DNA of 38,799 bases. Origin: Brachionus koreanus (taxonomy: Eukaryota; Rotifera; Eurotatoria; Ploima; Brachionidae). Location of the stretch: the NCBI GenBank assembly GCA_016987375.1, contig PJRA01000412.1, positions 1,649,624 to 1,688,422 on the forward strand. Direction: 5' to 3'. The position numbers and the translations under genes were made by a program. Positions 1 to 12,823 of this stretch are shown one piece after another (the stretch's first letter is position 1; each line of letters begins with the position of its first letter). The notes beneath the pieces were generated by a model. It ran no database searches, had not been told where the DNA came from, and saw nothing but the letters and a program-made list of their open reading frames with translations.

Positions 1-1257
1 TCTAAGTTTATTATTCTTTGATAAAAATCTTGCCTCGTATTTAAAAGTTAAACAAACTTAAAATTACTAGTCTGTCTTCTTAAGTTTGCACAAATCTTGT
101 AAATATCAAATTTAAAATAAAAAAATACGCTTAAAGTAAACTTTTGCCAGATAAACTTCATACATAATCAATTGCTTATTAGTTTTATTATGTATCTAAT
201 TTATTGGTTTTAACTAAAGTTATTTTTCTTAATTTCATGTAATTATCTACTTAATTCGATTTTAAATAGTTGCTTTTCTCCGATCATTATTTATACATAT
301 TTTTAGTTTTTAAACTATGCTAATTCTAATTTACAATATTTTGTATCTACAAGTTGAATTTTGCCCTTTTAAATTAGTTAAATATACTTGAACAAGATGG
401 TATTACATTTAGCTAAGAGATCTTTGCGTCATTTAATTCGAATTACTCTTCTTAAAAATAAAGTAAACAAGAAAATGAAAATAAAAATGGCATTTAAAAC
501 TTTAAACTTTATTTTTTATTGAAGATAATGAAATGTGAAAATTATCCTAAAAACGTGCTTTCAAAGAAATTCATAAGAATATTATAAAAAGAAGGCTCTA
601 TGAATTTAGCCGGCTAATTTTAAATAGTTTGAAAGCGAAAATGAAATCAGCAATTTCGGTAGAAATATCAATGAAAAGTCTACTAAACTGGGATTCAATT
701 ACTCATCCTGCTTTGTCAATTAAGTCAAAATAATTTGATTGTAGAATATATTATTATTATTATTAGTCAGCTTATTTAATTAATTAAAAAAATTTTTGTT
801 GGCTTCCTTAACATGTAAATTCAGCGAATTTTGAATTTAAATTCCTTATTCAAATTTATGAATACAATTTAAAATCTACCTAAAAAACCTCTCAAATTCT
901 AAGTATTTAATGCGATTTTAAAATAAATAAGTTTTATAAAAATCAAATTTTTAAAAGAGATCTGAAATTCTTATTTAAAATTTTAAAATTTTCTTTAAAA
1001 AATGATATTACTTTATAAAATTATTATAGTTTTTTATAGAATATTTTTGAATTAAGAAAACATGGAAAAATGCTTGGTGCTTCTAGTGTTAAGTTGGAAT
1101 TAAATTGAGTGTGAAATTAAGCAATTTTTAATTTTATAAAATTTTAAAAATTCAGTCTTCTAAAAATTTTAGTCATTTGAGCAAAAAAAAAAATAAATAA
1201 AATTCTTAAATAAACTAGGAAATAAACAATTATCTGAAAAATTTTTTGCTCAATTAA
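1..1257. other. AT-rich non-coding left flank
   Basis: All six frames are broken by frequent stops, and I see no gene, RNA gene or clear repeat. The stretch is dominated by A/T homopolymer runs. It contains the 3' flank of the minus-strand MMAA gene that ends at 1258. A short ctagtgttaa motif near 1085 recurs near 25805, but I could not delimit any element around it. Confidence 0.6.
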
Positions 1258-2625
1258 TCAATTTTTTGAAATTCGATTATTGAATTCACTAATTAGAATA
1301 TCATTTGCTTGTCCAGGAGTAATATTTCCAGCAATCACTTCAGATTCAAGCTTTTCAATTTTTTCTCTTACATAACTTTTCGATAATAGAATTTCAAGTA
1401 AATTTTCTTTCAAATGAGTCCAAAACCAAAGTTTGACTTGACTTTGACGTTTTTCATAAAATTCATTATTATCGAGCATGGTTTCCTTAAATTCACACAT
1501 TAGATTCCATAACTCATCTATACCAGTCTTTTCACGTGATGAAGTCAAGATCACCTAATCAAGCAAAGAAAAAAAAGAAAAAAATTAAATTTTTATGTGA
1601 TTTTCATTACTTACATGAGGTGCCCAATGTTTAGATTTTTTTCTAATAAATTTCGTAGCACTCAAATATTCTGATTTTACTCTTCTAGCCTCTTGCATCA
1701 GGTCTTTGTCATATTTAGTGACCGCAACAATATCGGCCAATTCGACTACTCCCTTTTTTAAGCCTTGTAGTTCATCACCACTGCCTGGAGGAATTAATAA
1801 CAACATACAATCAACCATATTAACTATAGCATGCTCAGCTTGACCAACTCCTAAAACAAAATTTTCTTAAAATAAACCTTTAGTGTCATATTTAACTAAC
1901 CAACTGTCTCTACAAGGACAACGTCAAAATTAGCCGCTTCACACAACAAAATAGTCTCCAAAGTAGTTCTTGTAACGCCACCAAGATTGCATTTATTCGG
2001 AGATGACCGAATGTATGCATTAGGATCCCTGGACAATTCAGGCATTCTCACCTTATCACCAAGAATTGAACCTTAATTTTTAAATTTAAAAAGCAATAAT
2101 GGACATTTTGTTTTTAAGATAAATAACATGAATCTATTATTGAATCATGTATTGAATTTAACTACCTCCTGTTGATGTCGAAGAAGGATCTACTGTTAGG
2201 ACAGCTAATCGAGCGCCAATTGTTGATGTAAGATATTTTCCAAAAGTTTCAATCAAAGAACTTTTACCAGCTCCAGGTGGACCTGTTATTCCTAAAACAT
2301 ATATTTAAAAAATGTAAAATTAATTTTAAATCATTGTCTAACCGACTCTAAGACAGGGTTTTTCATTATTTTCTTTTTTGTTTTTTAAGCGGTAAAGTAC
2401 ATTATTGAGTAATTTTTCACTCAAAATTTTTTTTTTAGAACTTGTTGTCTCAATTAAAGTAATGGATTTTGCAAGCTCGGGCCTTCGATTATTAATTACT
2501 CCGTCAAAAAGAGAATCTACAAATCCTTGCTGATCTAGTGTCAAATTTGAATAGAAATTTATGCGTTTTAGGTTAAGATTTTTATTTTTAAACACACAAC
2601 GGACATTCTTGAATAATTTTAGCAT
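1258..2625 (-). CDS. MMAA: Mitochondrial MMAA-type GTPase (MeaB/ArgK family), five exons, 370 aa
   Basis: This is a G3E-family P-loop GTPase that loads and protects adenosylcobalamin on methylmalonyl-CoA mutase in the mitochondrial matrix. The coding exons on the minus strand are 2625-2343, 2291-2166, 2071-1901, 1850-1615 and 1554-1258. They total 1113 bases and all have GT..AG introns. The first about 26 residues are basic with no acidic residue, as expected of a mitochondrial presequence. Walker A, GPPGAGKS, sits at residues 98-105 and is split from the N-terminus by intron 1. The following DPSSTSTGG and [11 protein letters not shown] blocks are family hallmarks. The G4 motif appears as TKYD. 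The C-terminal part is the helical dimerisation arm. Length is slightly under the human protein (about 418 aa), mostly through a short N-terminus. It lies head-to-tail with the ERK gene, about 665 bases apart. Family assignment is secure; exact splice sites are inferred. Confidence 0.93.
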
Positions 2626-3290
2626 TTTTTCTTAGAAACTAAAATATTTATTTTTTTTTTAGACATTAATAATTAGTTGATGATCATTTTGGTTTGGAAT
2701 ACGAATACCAAATTCGTTTTGAAATTATTTTTTAAAATAAAAGTTAAATAAAATAAAAAAATTTATATTAATTTTAATGAATGTTTTATTAGTTTGAAAA
2801 AAAAAATTAATAATGAATAATGACTAATTCCTTGCTCACATTCTCAAAAAAAGCATGTCAAAACAAATCAAAACAGAAAAAAAAACATCGAAAATCCTAG
2901 ATGAAATTTTATATTAAAACAGACTAAAAGAAAAATTAATTGACTAAAAACTCTAATGCGTTCAACATTCTGAATAATCAGAATTTCAACTAAGCTTTCC
3001 GTATTTAAATAGCCTTGTGACTTTTTAGTGAGGTTTTAGGGAAAAAAAAAGTAAATAAATATGCTTCAAAAGACAAAAAAGTTTAGCTAGAATTTTTAAA
3101 AACAATATCGAAATTGTTGTTTTAGAAAAATAGTAAAAAAATGGTTAACGATTCTTGCTACACGAGAAATATTACTTTAGCATAAAAGTTTTTTTTTTTA
3201 AAAAAGCTATTTTTATATTTTTTTTAAGAAAAAATAATTTCAACAGCCTTAATGAAGTCTTATCTCACATTTCTATCATTACATGACTTT
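2626..3290. other. Intergenic DNA between ERK and MMAA (both minus)
   Basis: This AT-rich spacer must hold the ERK 3' UTR and the MMAA promoter. No open frame, RNA gene or repeat is evident. A/T runs around 2640-2660 and 3190-3230 are ordinary for the window. Confidence 0.5.
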
Positions 3291-4802
<1,512 letters not shown>

Positions 4803-7800
4803 TTTATCAAAAAAGATTTTGTCTAAATAAATCTATCTTTTAAACCTAAGTTTGTTTATAAAATTATGTATAATGATAAATTTTAGAAGTGTTAATTTTG
4901 TATGGAATAAAAATTAGAGAAAATATTTTGCATAAAAAATGATATTATAAAATCAATAAATAATTTCTTGTCTAAAGTAAATTTACCACTGTGATTTAAG
5001 TATTTTTTTCTTGTTCTCTAGGACAATTTTGTGGCACAGCTCTCTTAAAACCTAATTGCCTAGTGAAACAAATTCAAATTTTGAAAATGAGTATAACTTA
5101 TGAAAATAAAGAGCAAAAAAGTCCTATTTGAATAGCTTTGTTTTTGTTTAATCAACATGCTTTATTCCTTAAGAAAAAAAAGAAGATGCTGCAATCTTAT
5201 ATAGTCTTGATCAAATCGGCTAAACGATGGGTTTCAATGCTAGAGTTAGAAAAGAAAATTTTAAATTAAGAATGCATGCAAATAAAATTATGATAAATAA
5301 AATCTTGAAAATTAAATTAACTTTCAGAGATATTATAATAAATTACGATTTTTTAGCTTAGAGAAATTTTTTTTCTATTTATTACTGTTTGATTATAAAA
5401 AATTAATCGATACTCTTACCTAGTTCATTTATTTGATTATCTACCAAAATTTTACATTTTCAATTTTAAACAAGCACTTTTTCAAAAGCAAAAAACGAAT
5501 ATTTATACAAAGTATCTAAGTAATCTATTTTTAATCTATCATACAATAAATTATTAATTCAGATAGATTTATGATCTTTATTTGACAATTCAATATTTTC
5601 TTACCGTTCTCTTCAATTAATTTCCTTCTCTAAAATTTTACTTATTTATTTCCTTCATGCAACCCCGGAGCTGATTAAAGAGAAAATTTTAGATAGATGA
5701 AAAAAAGTTGCTGGCTTTTTGAAAAAAGAATTAACAATTTTCTAAAGAAATTTCAAATACCTAGATTTTCTACGCAATTATAAAAAATTTCTAATTATTC
5801 TGCATCTGTAATTTTTATAAGATTTAAAAATTAAATCACTTTAACTAAATTTTTGAGTCCTTTGATATTAGCTTTGTTTTAAAAATAAACACAAAATACA
5901 ATTATTTCAGTAATTTTCCCATATTTTAATTTATTCCTGTTAATTAAAAATAATATTTTCAATAAAATTAATCACGTTTTAAAATCAATTGACATCATTT
6001 AAAAATAATTAGCTCATCAAATTTCTTTTTTTTTAAAGAAAAAATTAATTTAGTCAGTAAATCTTGTGACAACTGCTTTTTGAATTTTTTTTTTTAAATT
6101 TGGGCTTCTAATTATTTAAATTAAACGCACTAAATAAATGAGATTTTGCCTGGATTTTCTTTCAAAATCAATTATATTGTTTTTTATAAATTTAAAAAAA
6201 AGCTTTAACTTTCTATTTAAATAGTCATAAAAACAAAGCTCTTTGTTTTTAGCTTTTTTTTCAAATAAAATTGAATGCAAAATATAAAAAATTTAATTAT
6301 TCGTCAAGGTACTCAAAAAATTATGATATTTATGTTTATTCTACTAAATATAAAAAAATAATATAATATTTTGTTTCTCATTAATGAACTTTTAATTTAA
6401 ACTTAAAAAAAATTCAATAATTTTATATATGAATGAACAATTTATAGAATTTCATCAATAGAATGTTAAAGTAATGAATAATTTCAAAAATATTGCTGAA
6501 TAAATACCTATTACAATTAATAATAAACCTCACCAGGAATTCCCGGAACGGTACTTGCTTGGAACCCAATATTAAAAAGAGAGATCAGCGAAAATACATT
6601 AGCTAATAATAAAAAATAATAAGCTAAAAATTTAAATTTTTTCTAAATAAATTCATAAAAAATGTATATTGAATTAAAAAAAAATAAAACTTTGGCAGCA
6701 GTTTTAAATTTAATTTTTAATTTTTTTTGTTAAATAAAATATTTTCAAGTTAATATTCATCGAATGATTAATTTTTTTAAAAAGGAAACAATTATTGAAA
6801 ATTTGACTCTAAAATTTTTTTCAATAAATTTATTCAATTATCGGACATATTTTTTTTGTTTTTTATAAATATATCCATAAGAAAAACTAAATTTTCGTTA
6901 TTGCAAGTCAGTTTGTTAATATAACTTGTTAATCAATACGACTAAATTTCATATATTAAATAAACTCTGATTAATTGTTATTATTAAATTATTTTCTTTT
7001 AGCTTTAAGCATCAATTATTTTATAAAATATGAAAAATAATTATAAATCTATCAGTATTAATTATAAAATACAGCTTTGACTTTTAAAAATGCCACATTC
7101 TTTTTTCAAGTTATAGTATCTAATATCAGACATTAAAATGCCTTACTATTTTTTTTTTGTTTTTGTAAAGTGTATCTGAAATTCAGAATTATTCACTTAT
7201 TTGAAAAGAATAAAAATAATTTGAATTAATAATTTTGCTAAATAAATTAGTTAATAGTGATTAATTCAAAGAAAAAGCTAAACTTTAAAATTTCGAAAAC
7301 GAAAAAGAAAATAAATTTTTCAAAGCTTTTTAAGATAGTCTAAAGCAAATATTGAAGTTTAGCATAATTTTTTTTTTTTGATATATTTTTGCTTAAGCTA
7401 TAGATGACATGTGATCAGATACAGAATTATTCAAAATTATCTATTCTTATGATTAAATTCATTTATTTCTTATCAACCATTAGTATTAAACTGATAAGAA
7501 TAAGAATTTTTGTGGCAAAAAAACCAAAGCGTTTTATTCAGATGCTTAAAGCTTATTTTTCTTTTGTGTGAGAGTAATCCTCAGCTCTAATCATCCAACG
7601 AAAATTATACTATAAAATTTACAATGTTTCCATAGAAAATTTTATTTAAGTTTCGGTTAAAAATCTAATTTAAAAAGGTCATTAGTATTCTTTTAACCCA
7701 AGATCAACAAGAGAGCTTGGTTTATTATTGAATAGCAATATAACGATTATCTATTTGATGCATTCAAGTCTCAATAGACGCCACCGAAAGTTAATGTTTG

Positions 7801-9015
7801 TTTATTTAATTAAAACTAATCGATTTCAAATTGAATTCGATCAATTATTCCAGCTACAAAAAAAATAGAATATTTCGATATACAATCTGTTTTGTTCTAG
7901 AGCTCAAACTGTTATTCTTTTTTCATTTATAAATAAGAAAAATTAATTAATCAGCATCGAATAGTTAATGAAAAATAAATGCCATAGAGCAATCGGAGAA
8001 ACTGCTGTCTATTCTAATCTTAATTAGGCTATTTAAGATAATTCAAGTGAAAAATTTGATTAGGAATATTCATGAGGAATGTGTCTCGAATGGACAATAC
8101 TCAAGTCAAATTGATTGTAAGAATATTCGAGCATGATCTAGAATCTCAGACAATTTGAACGCGACTCAACAAGCTTCTTTTTCTTTTTTAAGAATTAAAA
8201 ATAAATATTTGATGGTTAATTTTGAAATTACATTCTCAAATTTAGTAAGCGTCATCATATGAACATTTTGATTTCAAGTCGGGGCTCTCTAAGAAAATTA
8301 AAATTTCTTTCTTATGCATCTTAATTATTACCAGCATGATGAAAACATAAAATAATGAACAGATTAAAATTTTAAATTTGATACACTCACTTAGTTGATT
8401 CAAATTAAGTTATTAGTCTCTAATTTTTAATTTTGATAGTACATATACTTGAATAATAAAAATAAGAAAACTTCAAGTCGTCAACAGTAGATGTATTTTT
8501 TGCTTGTTTTTCTTCAAAGAAATTTCAAAGATTGGCAAATGAGATTTTATTTCAATATAAGCCACAAGATTTAAGTAAAAAGAGCACGCTTGATAAAAGA
8601 TAATCTGTCAGAAATTTTAGGGCTCAACCTTTCTATTAGAACAAAAAAGTACGAACAATTTTTATAGGAATATTTTAAACGTGTATCAAAAACTCATTGG
8701 GGGGGATGCGCGCGTCAGAGTTTTCTCATTGCCATTTTTCATCAACACCAACTCTATGTTAATGATATTTTTTTGTAATAATATTCAATTAATTCATATT
8801 TTGCAGCTAGAAGAAAAAATTTTATTAAAGCGAACAGAATTTAAGGAGTTATATTTATTAAACTAAGCAAGTAATTTTAAATCACTCTTAGTTTCATAAA
8901 TTTAAAAATTTTAGTAATCAAATTTTGGCTCTTTGTTCCACAAAACCAATTTATAAAACTTTAAACAATTCAAACTAGATTTAGATATTGTTTGAAATTC
9001 GACTAAAGCACAAAA
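4803..9015. other. Long AT-rich intergenic region between ERK and profilin
   Basis: About 4.2 kb without a supportable gene. The divergent neighbours (ERK minus, profilin plus) mean both promoters, and any non-coding first exons, lie here. Two small GC-richer islands stand out, at about 6533-6590 and 8698-8716. The 61-codon open frame at 8681-8866 is not conserved-looking and lacks a convincing ATG. No tRNA or other RNA gene was recognised. Confidence 0.55.
6533..6590. other. GC-richer island of unknown nature
   Basis: About 58 bases containing ggaattcccggaacggtac and a downstream cttggaaccc stand out sharply from the surrounding poly-A/T sequence. I could not fold it into a tRNA and it does not match an snRNA I can recall end to end. 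It may be a fragment of a small RNA gene, a SINE-like relic or a non-coding exon. Confidence 0.35.
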
Positions 9016-9507
9016 ATGAGCTGGCAAGGATATGTTGATACTTTAATGGCAACCAAAAGCTTAACCGCATGTGGTATCTTTGGACATGATGGCTCAGTTT
9101 GGGCAACTTCCCAAGGATTTCCTGTAAACTTTATCCTCAAACAATCGGCTTTTGTTCCTGTCTAATTTTTTGTTTTTAGATGACGGCTGATTCTATACGA
9201 CAGGTCGTTTCATCAACTCAGGATAGTTCTAAGGCCGCTAGTGGAGTCACTGTTGGTAATGAAAGATACATTTTAGTAAGAGGAGATCCAGGCGTCTCTG
9301 TTGTATTGAAGAAAGGACAAAGCGGAATTGTGGCTTGCAGATCAGCTCAATGTAAAAAAATTTAAATTTTAGGATTAGCAATATTTTTTTTATTGTTTGT
9401 TAAATTAAGGTTGCATCATTGCTTTACACGACCAGACAATTAAAAGCGAAATTGCGTTGACACACGTCGGTAAAATAATCGACTATTTGACCAAACATGG
9501 ATACTAG
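9016..9507 (+). CDS. PFN: Profilin, three exons, 125 aa
   Basis: This is a small cytosolic actin-monomer-binding protein that exchanges nucleotide on G-actin and feeds formin or VASP through poly-proline. The exons are 9016-9123, 9180-9351 and 9410-9507, totalling 378 bases with introns of 56 and 58 bases. The N-terminus [10 protein letters not shown] is the profilin signature (MSWQxYVD). GHDGSVWA follows at about residues 23-30, and the C-terminus ends in DYLTKHGY like metazoan profilins. Length is typical of the family (about 125-140 aa). The ATG at 9016 is preceded by a run of A, as is usual here. Identification is firm; the 5' UTR is not defined. Confidence 0.95.
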
Positions 9508-11881
9508 GCGATTTTTCAAGCACTTAAGACCGAAATAGATCTATCTAGACGAATTTATAATTTAATTTAACCTTTCATTAAAACAAATCTATCGAACAAT
9601 TAAAATTTTATTTTAAAATAATTTAATACAATTTAAATAATAAAAAAAGAAAAATATTAATAGAATTTATATAGATTTACTCTTGCTTCTAACTTAGATT
9701 TTTCGGTTCTAACACTCCAACTTTAATTTATTATTATTTCTTTTTTAATCTTAATAAACTATTATTACTAATTGAGGCTTTTTTGTGCACATTTTATCTA
9801 TGCAGAATTGATGTGTTTTTTTTTAAAAAGAGATTTAAAGCTTTTTCAGTGTTTTATTATTAGATTGAAGAAGATTTCATGAAATCAATCATCTTTACTT
9901 TTATTTTGATTAATTTAAAAATAAAATATTTAATTATCAATAGAATATTTTTTTTCATGATCAATCATTTTATCTTCAAATAACTTAAATTTGCTCGATT
10001 TAAAATAAAAATGTTTTTTCAGCTAGTTACTACGAGATAAATATTTATGCCTTTTAAAAGTTTTAAAATTTAAATCAATTTTACTAAACTAAGAAAAAAT
10101 AAAAGATTAATCAATTATAGTTTAATAAAATTACATAACATAATTCAAAATTAATCTTATTCAAACAAAAACAAGTTAATAGATAAAAAATATTATAGAA
10201 ACTAGCAACTTAGCTTATAAGTTTGATAAGCAGCTGTTTTTTATACTTAAAACAAGTTTAAAAATTGATATATTAATTTTAAATTTTTCATATCAACCTG
10301 GTTGGAAAAATTTAATCCGAAAAAGCTTGACAAAATAAAAACTAAAAGAATTAATAATCGCAATTTCTAATCTTTAAAAAAATTCTTATCAATCGTTTTT
10401 GTGAAAGAAAAGTTCTAATTTTTTCCATTTTGATAATATGATATAATAAAACTTAATTTATTATATTTTTTAATTTATTTATACTAAATTGTAATACAAA
10501 GGGTTTTTTCGACCCTTTGTATTACCTTGTCTTTTTACTTTTTATTCCATGAAAATAAGCATATTATGCAATAAAAATTAATTCATTTTTATGATTTTTT
10601 AATTTTAGATTTCTGATTGAAAAAAAAAATTTCAAAAATGGTTAAATTTTTTTAACTAAAAACTAAGAAAATATTAAAATAAAGGGCCAAAAAAAACTCT
10701 CCGAGCTTTGAGTGATAATCGAAGTAAAAACAAAAAACAGCGTTTAAAGGTTCTCTAGATTAAAAAATAAGAGCTCTAATTTTAACTTAAATTTTTTAAT
10801 ATAATTTAAGATTTTTAATTTTAAATTTAAAGTGATATTTTTCTTTGGTGATTAGTAGTCCAGTTTAGTGAAAAGTTTAGAAAAAAAATTTTTCCTCAAA
10901 TTTGTTTTAAGTATAAATGCAGGGTTATATTTCAGAAATTTTTTAATGATTGTTATTAATCTTTAATATATTAATAAATATATTATTTATTCCTACATCC
11001 CAATTATTTATTCCAATAAGTAGAAGAAATTTAAATAATATTCTAAATTGTTTAAATGAGACGCTTTAATAGCAATTAAAATTGTGATTTTCAATTTATA
11101 GCATAAGTAAACCTAAAAGAAACTAAGCAATAAAAGACAAAGAGAGTTTTAATCTTATTCTATGTTTTTTTTATACTTAACCTTTTTTTATAATAGTATA
11201 GCTCTAAGACATGGTTATTTTTAGGTCAAACTTGTATTGTCTTTTGCTACTATCTGTTATTTCCTCGAAAAAAATTATAATTTTATCTTATTTAAATAAT
11301 AAATATCCAAGTAAAATATAATAAACTTAGAAAAATATTTCAATTAAATAAAAAATTAGTGTGGGACAATTCATTTATTTTAAAGAAAAGTTAATTGAAT
11401 TTATCCGAGATATAATATTCCTATTTTGAATTTTTATAACTAGGTGATTCCAAAGCACTTCAAAGAATGAATATGATATTTTAAAAAAATAAATAAAAAT
11501 TGTTGCCTTGATAAATTTTTAACAAAGAAAAATGCACAAATTTTGACAAGCAAATTGTAAAATATATTTTTGAAATTATCAGATTACACGAAGACACAAA
11601 TTCAGCCGCTCTGCTCTGCATTCTCTATGAATAAATTATTACCAAAATAAATATGGCTTTTTAGTCTATATTATAATTTAGCTTCGAAATTTATCTCGAA
11701 AAGCTGTTTACGTGTGCGAGTGTATGTATGTGCAAATTAACATAAAAGAACAAAAACTACACATACACACACAAACGCACAAAGTCTAACTTGGTAAAAA
11801 ATATATATATTTATATAAAATCTCTTTGAGTAAAAAAAAACACTATCTTTTTTTAACTTGAAAAGACCCTTGGCGGAGAAG
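9508..11881. other. AT-rich intergenic region between profilin and the zinc-finger gene
   Basis: No gene is supported on either strand. It carries one perfect hairpin (10491-10525, listed separately). Close to the next gene are TG-rich and CA-rich tracts, at about 11709-11731 and 11757-11780, that are partly complementary to each other. Confidence 0.55.
10491..10525. repeat. Perfect 14-bp inverted repeat with 7-base loop
   Basis: The arm gtaatacaaagggt (10491-10504) is exactly complementary to accctttgtattac (10512-10525) across the loop tttttcg. The stem is GC-richer than its surroundings and the match has no error, which is unlikely by chance over 14 positions. It could be a transcription-end hairpin, the core of a tiny foldback transposon or a structured RNA. 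No gene depends on it visibly. Confidence 0.75.
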
Positions 11882-12823
11882 ATGAACACTTCCGAACAAG
11901 CAACTACTTCTACTACCATAGAACTAAATTCCACATCGGCACAAGCCTCTCTGAACACGACCATTTCCCCATCCACTTCACATACCCAAACGACCAGCCA
12001 AACTTTGATCGCTGGGCCCAATCTTCAAAAGGTGGTTCTCGAGGACATTCAAATGGACGACGAATACATGAATGAAATTACCGAAGATTCTACTTTCAAA
12101 CAATTTAAATTTCAAATTTTAAATTCAGAGCTTAAGCAAATGATTGAAAATAGCATTTTAGATACTTCGAATGTTAATAAGCCTTTTCGCTATTTGACCG
12201 GAAATTTCATCCGAGTATTCGAAAAGCATGTGGAATTGTTCGAAAAAATGAAAGTTCCAATACAAAAAAGAAATAATATTGTCTATGAAGAATCATTGAG
12301 AAATAATACTGTTTATCTTCGAATAAATGGTGATTGTAAATTGTGTCCAAAAATGAACCGTGTCAAATATGTGTTCATGATACGTAACAAACCTGATGAA
12401 AATGACAAATTTGTTGAAGTTGAGGGCAAAAGACGTGGTATACACAATCATTCTGGATTTCATAATGGTGAAAACATGACACCCAAATTGAAGCGTGCAT
12501 CATTGCAGTCCTATTTAGCTCAAGACAATAAAATTTCCATAATGGCAAAAAAGAGAAAATTCTTTGAAGAAGAATTCGGCCTGTGTTCTAACAAGCTGTC
12601 AGTCAATGGCTTGGAAAATGTGACTGGACTTTCCGGTACTGCCATATCTTTAAATCCGACTGATCGCAACTTGATAGCTCAAATAACTAATCAAATTACT
12701 AGCAAAATAATGATCAAACTTGATCAAATTAACTTGAAAGTTAATCAAATAAGTGACCGGTTATATGATTTAGAAAGAAAATTAGAAACAGTGGAAGTAG
12801 CAGATATCCAATTGATTAATTAA
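11882..12823 (+). CDS. Single-exon FLYWCH/WRKY-like zinc-finger protein, 313 aa
   Basis: This is an uninterrupted reading frame in a window where every other sizeable conserved gene has introns. The first in-frame ATG is at 11882; the frame upstream is open but lacks an ATG. Residues 1-42 are Ser/Thr-rich and disordered-looking. A C2HxH motif has Cys152, Cys155, His188 and His190 (CKLC ... GIHNH). The segment between them is of the KYVFMIRNKP type, resembling the FLYWCH / WRKY-GCM1 zinc-binding fold found in DNA-binding proteins and at the N-terminus of MULE-type transposases. A basic patch AKKRK follows, then a predicted coiled coil at about 272-300 (heptad-like I/L spacing). No transposase domain or terminal repeats are visible nearby. 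The likely role is nuclear DNA binding, possibly transposon-derived. Family naming is tentative; that it is a real coding gene is well supported by its length and amino-acid makeup. Confidence 0.7.
   Translation: MNTSEQATTSTTIELNSTSAQASLNTTISPSTSHTQTTSQTLIAGPNLQKVVLEDIQMDDEYMNEITEDSTFKQFKFQILNSELKQMIENSILDTSNVNKPFRYLTGNFIRVFEKHVELFEKMKVPIQKRNNIVYEESLRNNTVYLRINGDCKLCPKMNRVKYVFMIRNKPDENDKFVEVEGKRRGIHNHSGFHNGENMTPKLKRASLQSYLAQDNKISIMAKKRKFFEEEFGLCSNKLSVNGLENVTGLSGTAISLNPTDRNLIAQITNQITSKIMIKLDQINLKVNQISDRLYDLERKLETVEVADIQLIN

Noticed and set aside
1070..1095. piggyBac-like end (ctagtgttaa, also near 25805)
   Set aside because: No matching opposite end, target duplication or transposase; ten bases of AT-rich match is too little.
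6533..6590. U2 snRNA 3' stem fragment
   Set aside because: Only a few bases (ggaacggta) resemble the U2 3' region; the 5' domain, branch-recognition and Sm site are absent.
8686..8720. Spliced-leader RNA gene
   Set aside because: No donor-plus-Sm-site arrangement is visible and no shared leader could be matched to the genes in this window.
8681..8866. 61-codon plus-strand frame upstream of profilin
   Set aside because: No credible start, hydrophobic low-complexity content and no partner exon.
11737..12021. Minus-strand 94-codon frame over the start of the zinc-finger gene
   Set aside because: Antisense shadow of the Ser/Thr-rich N-terminus and a CA repeat; its composition (Val/Cys runs) comes from that repeat.
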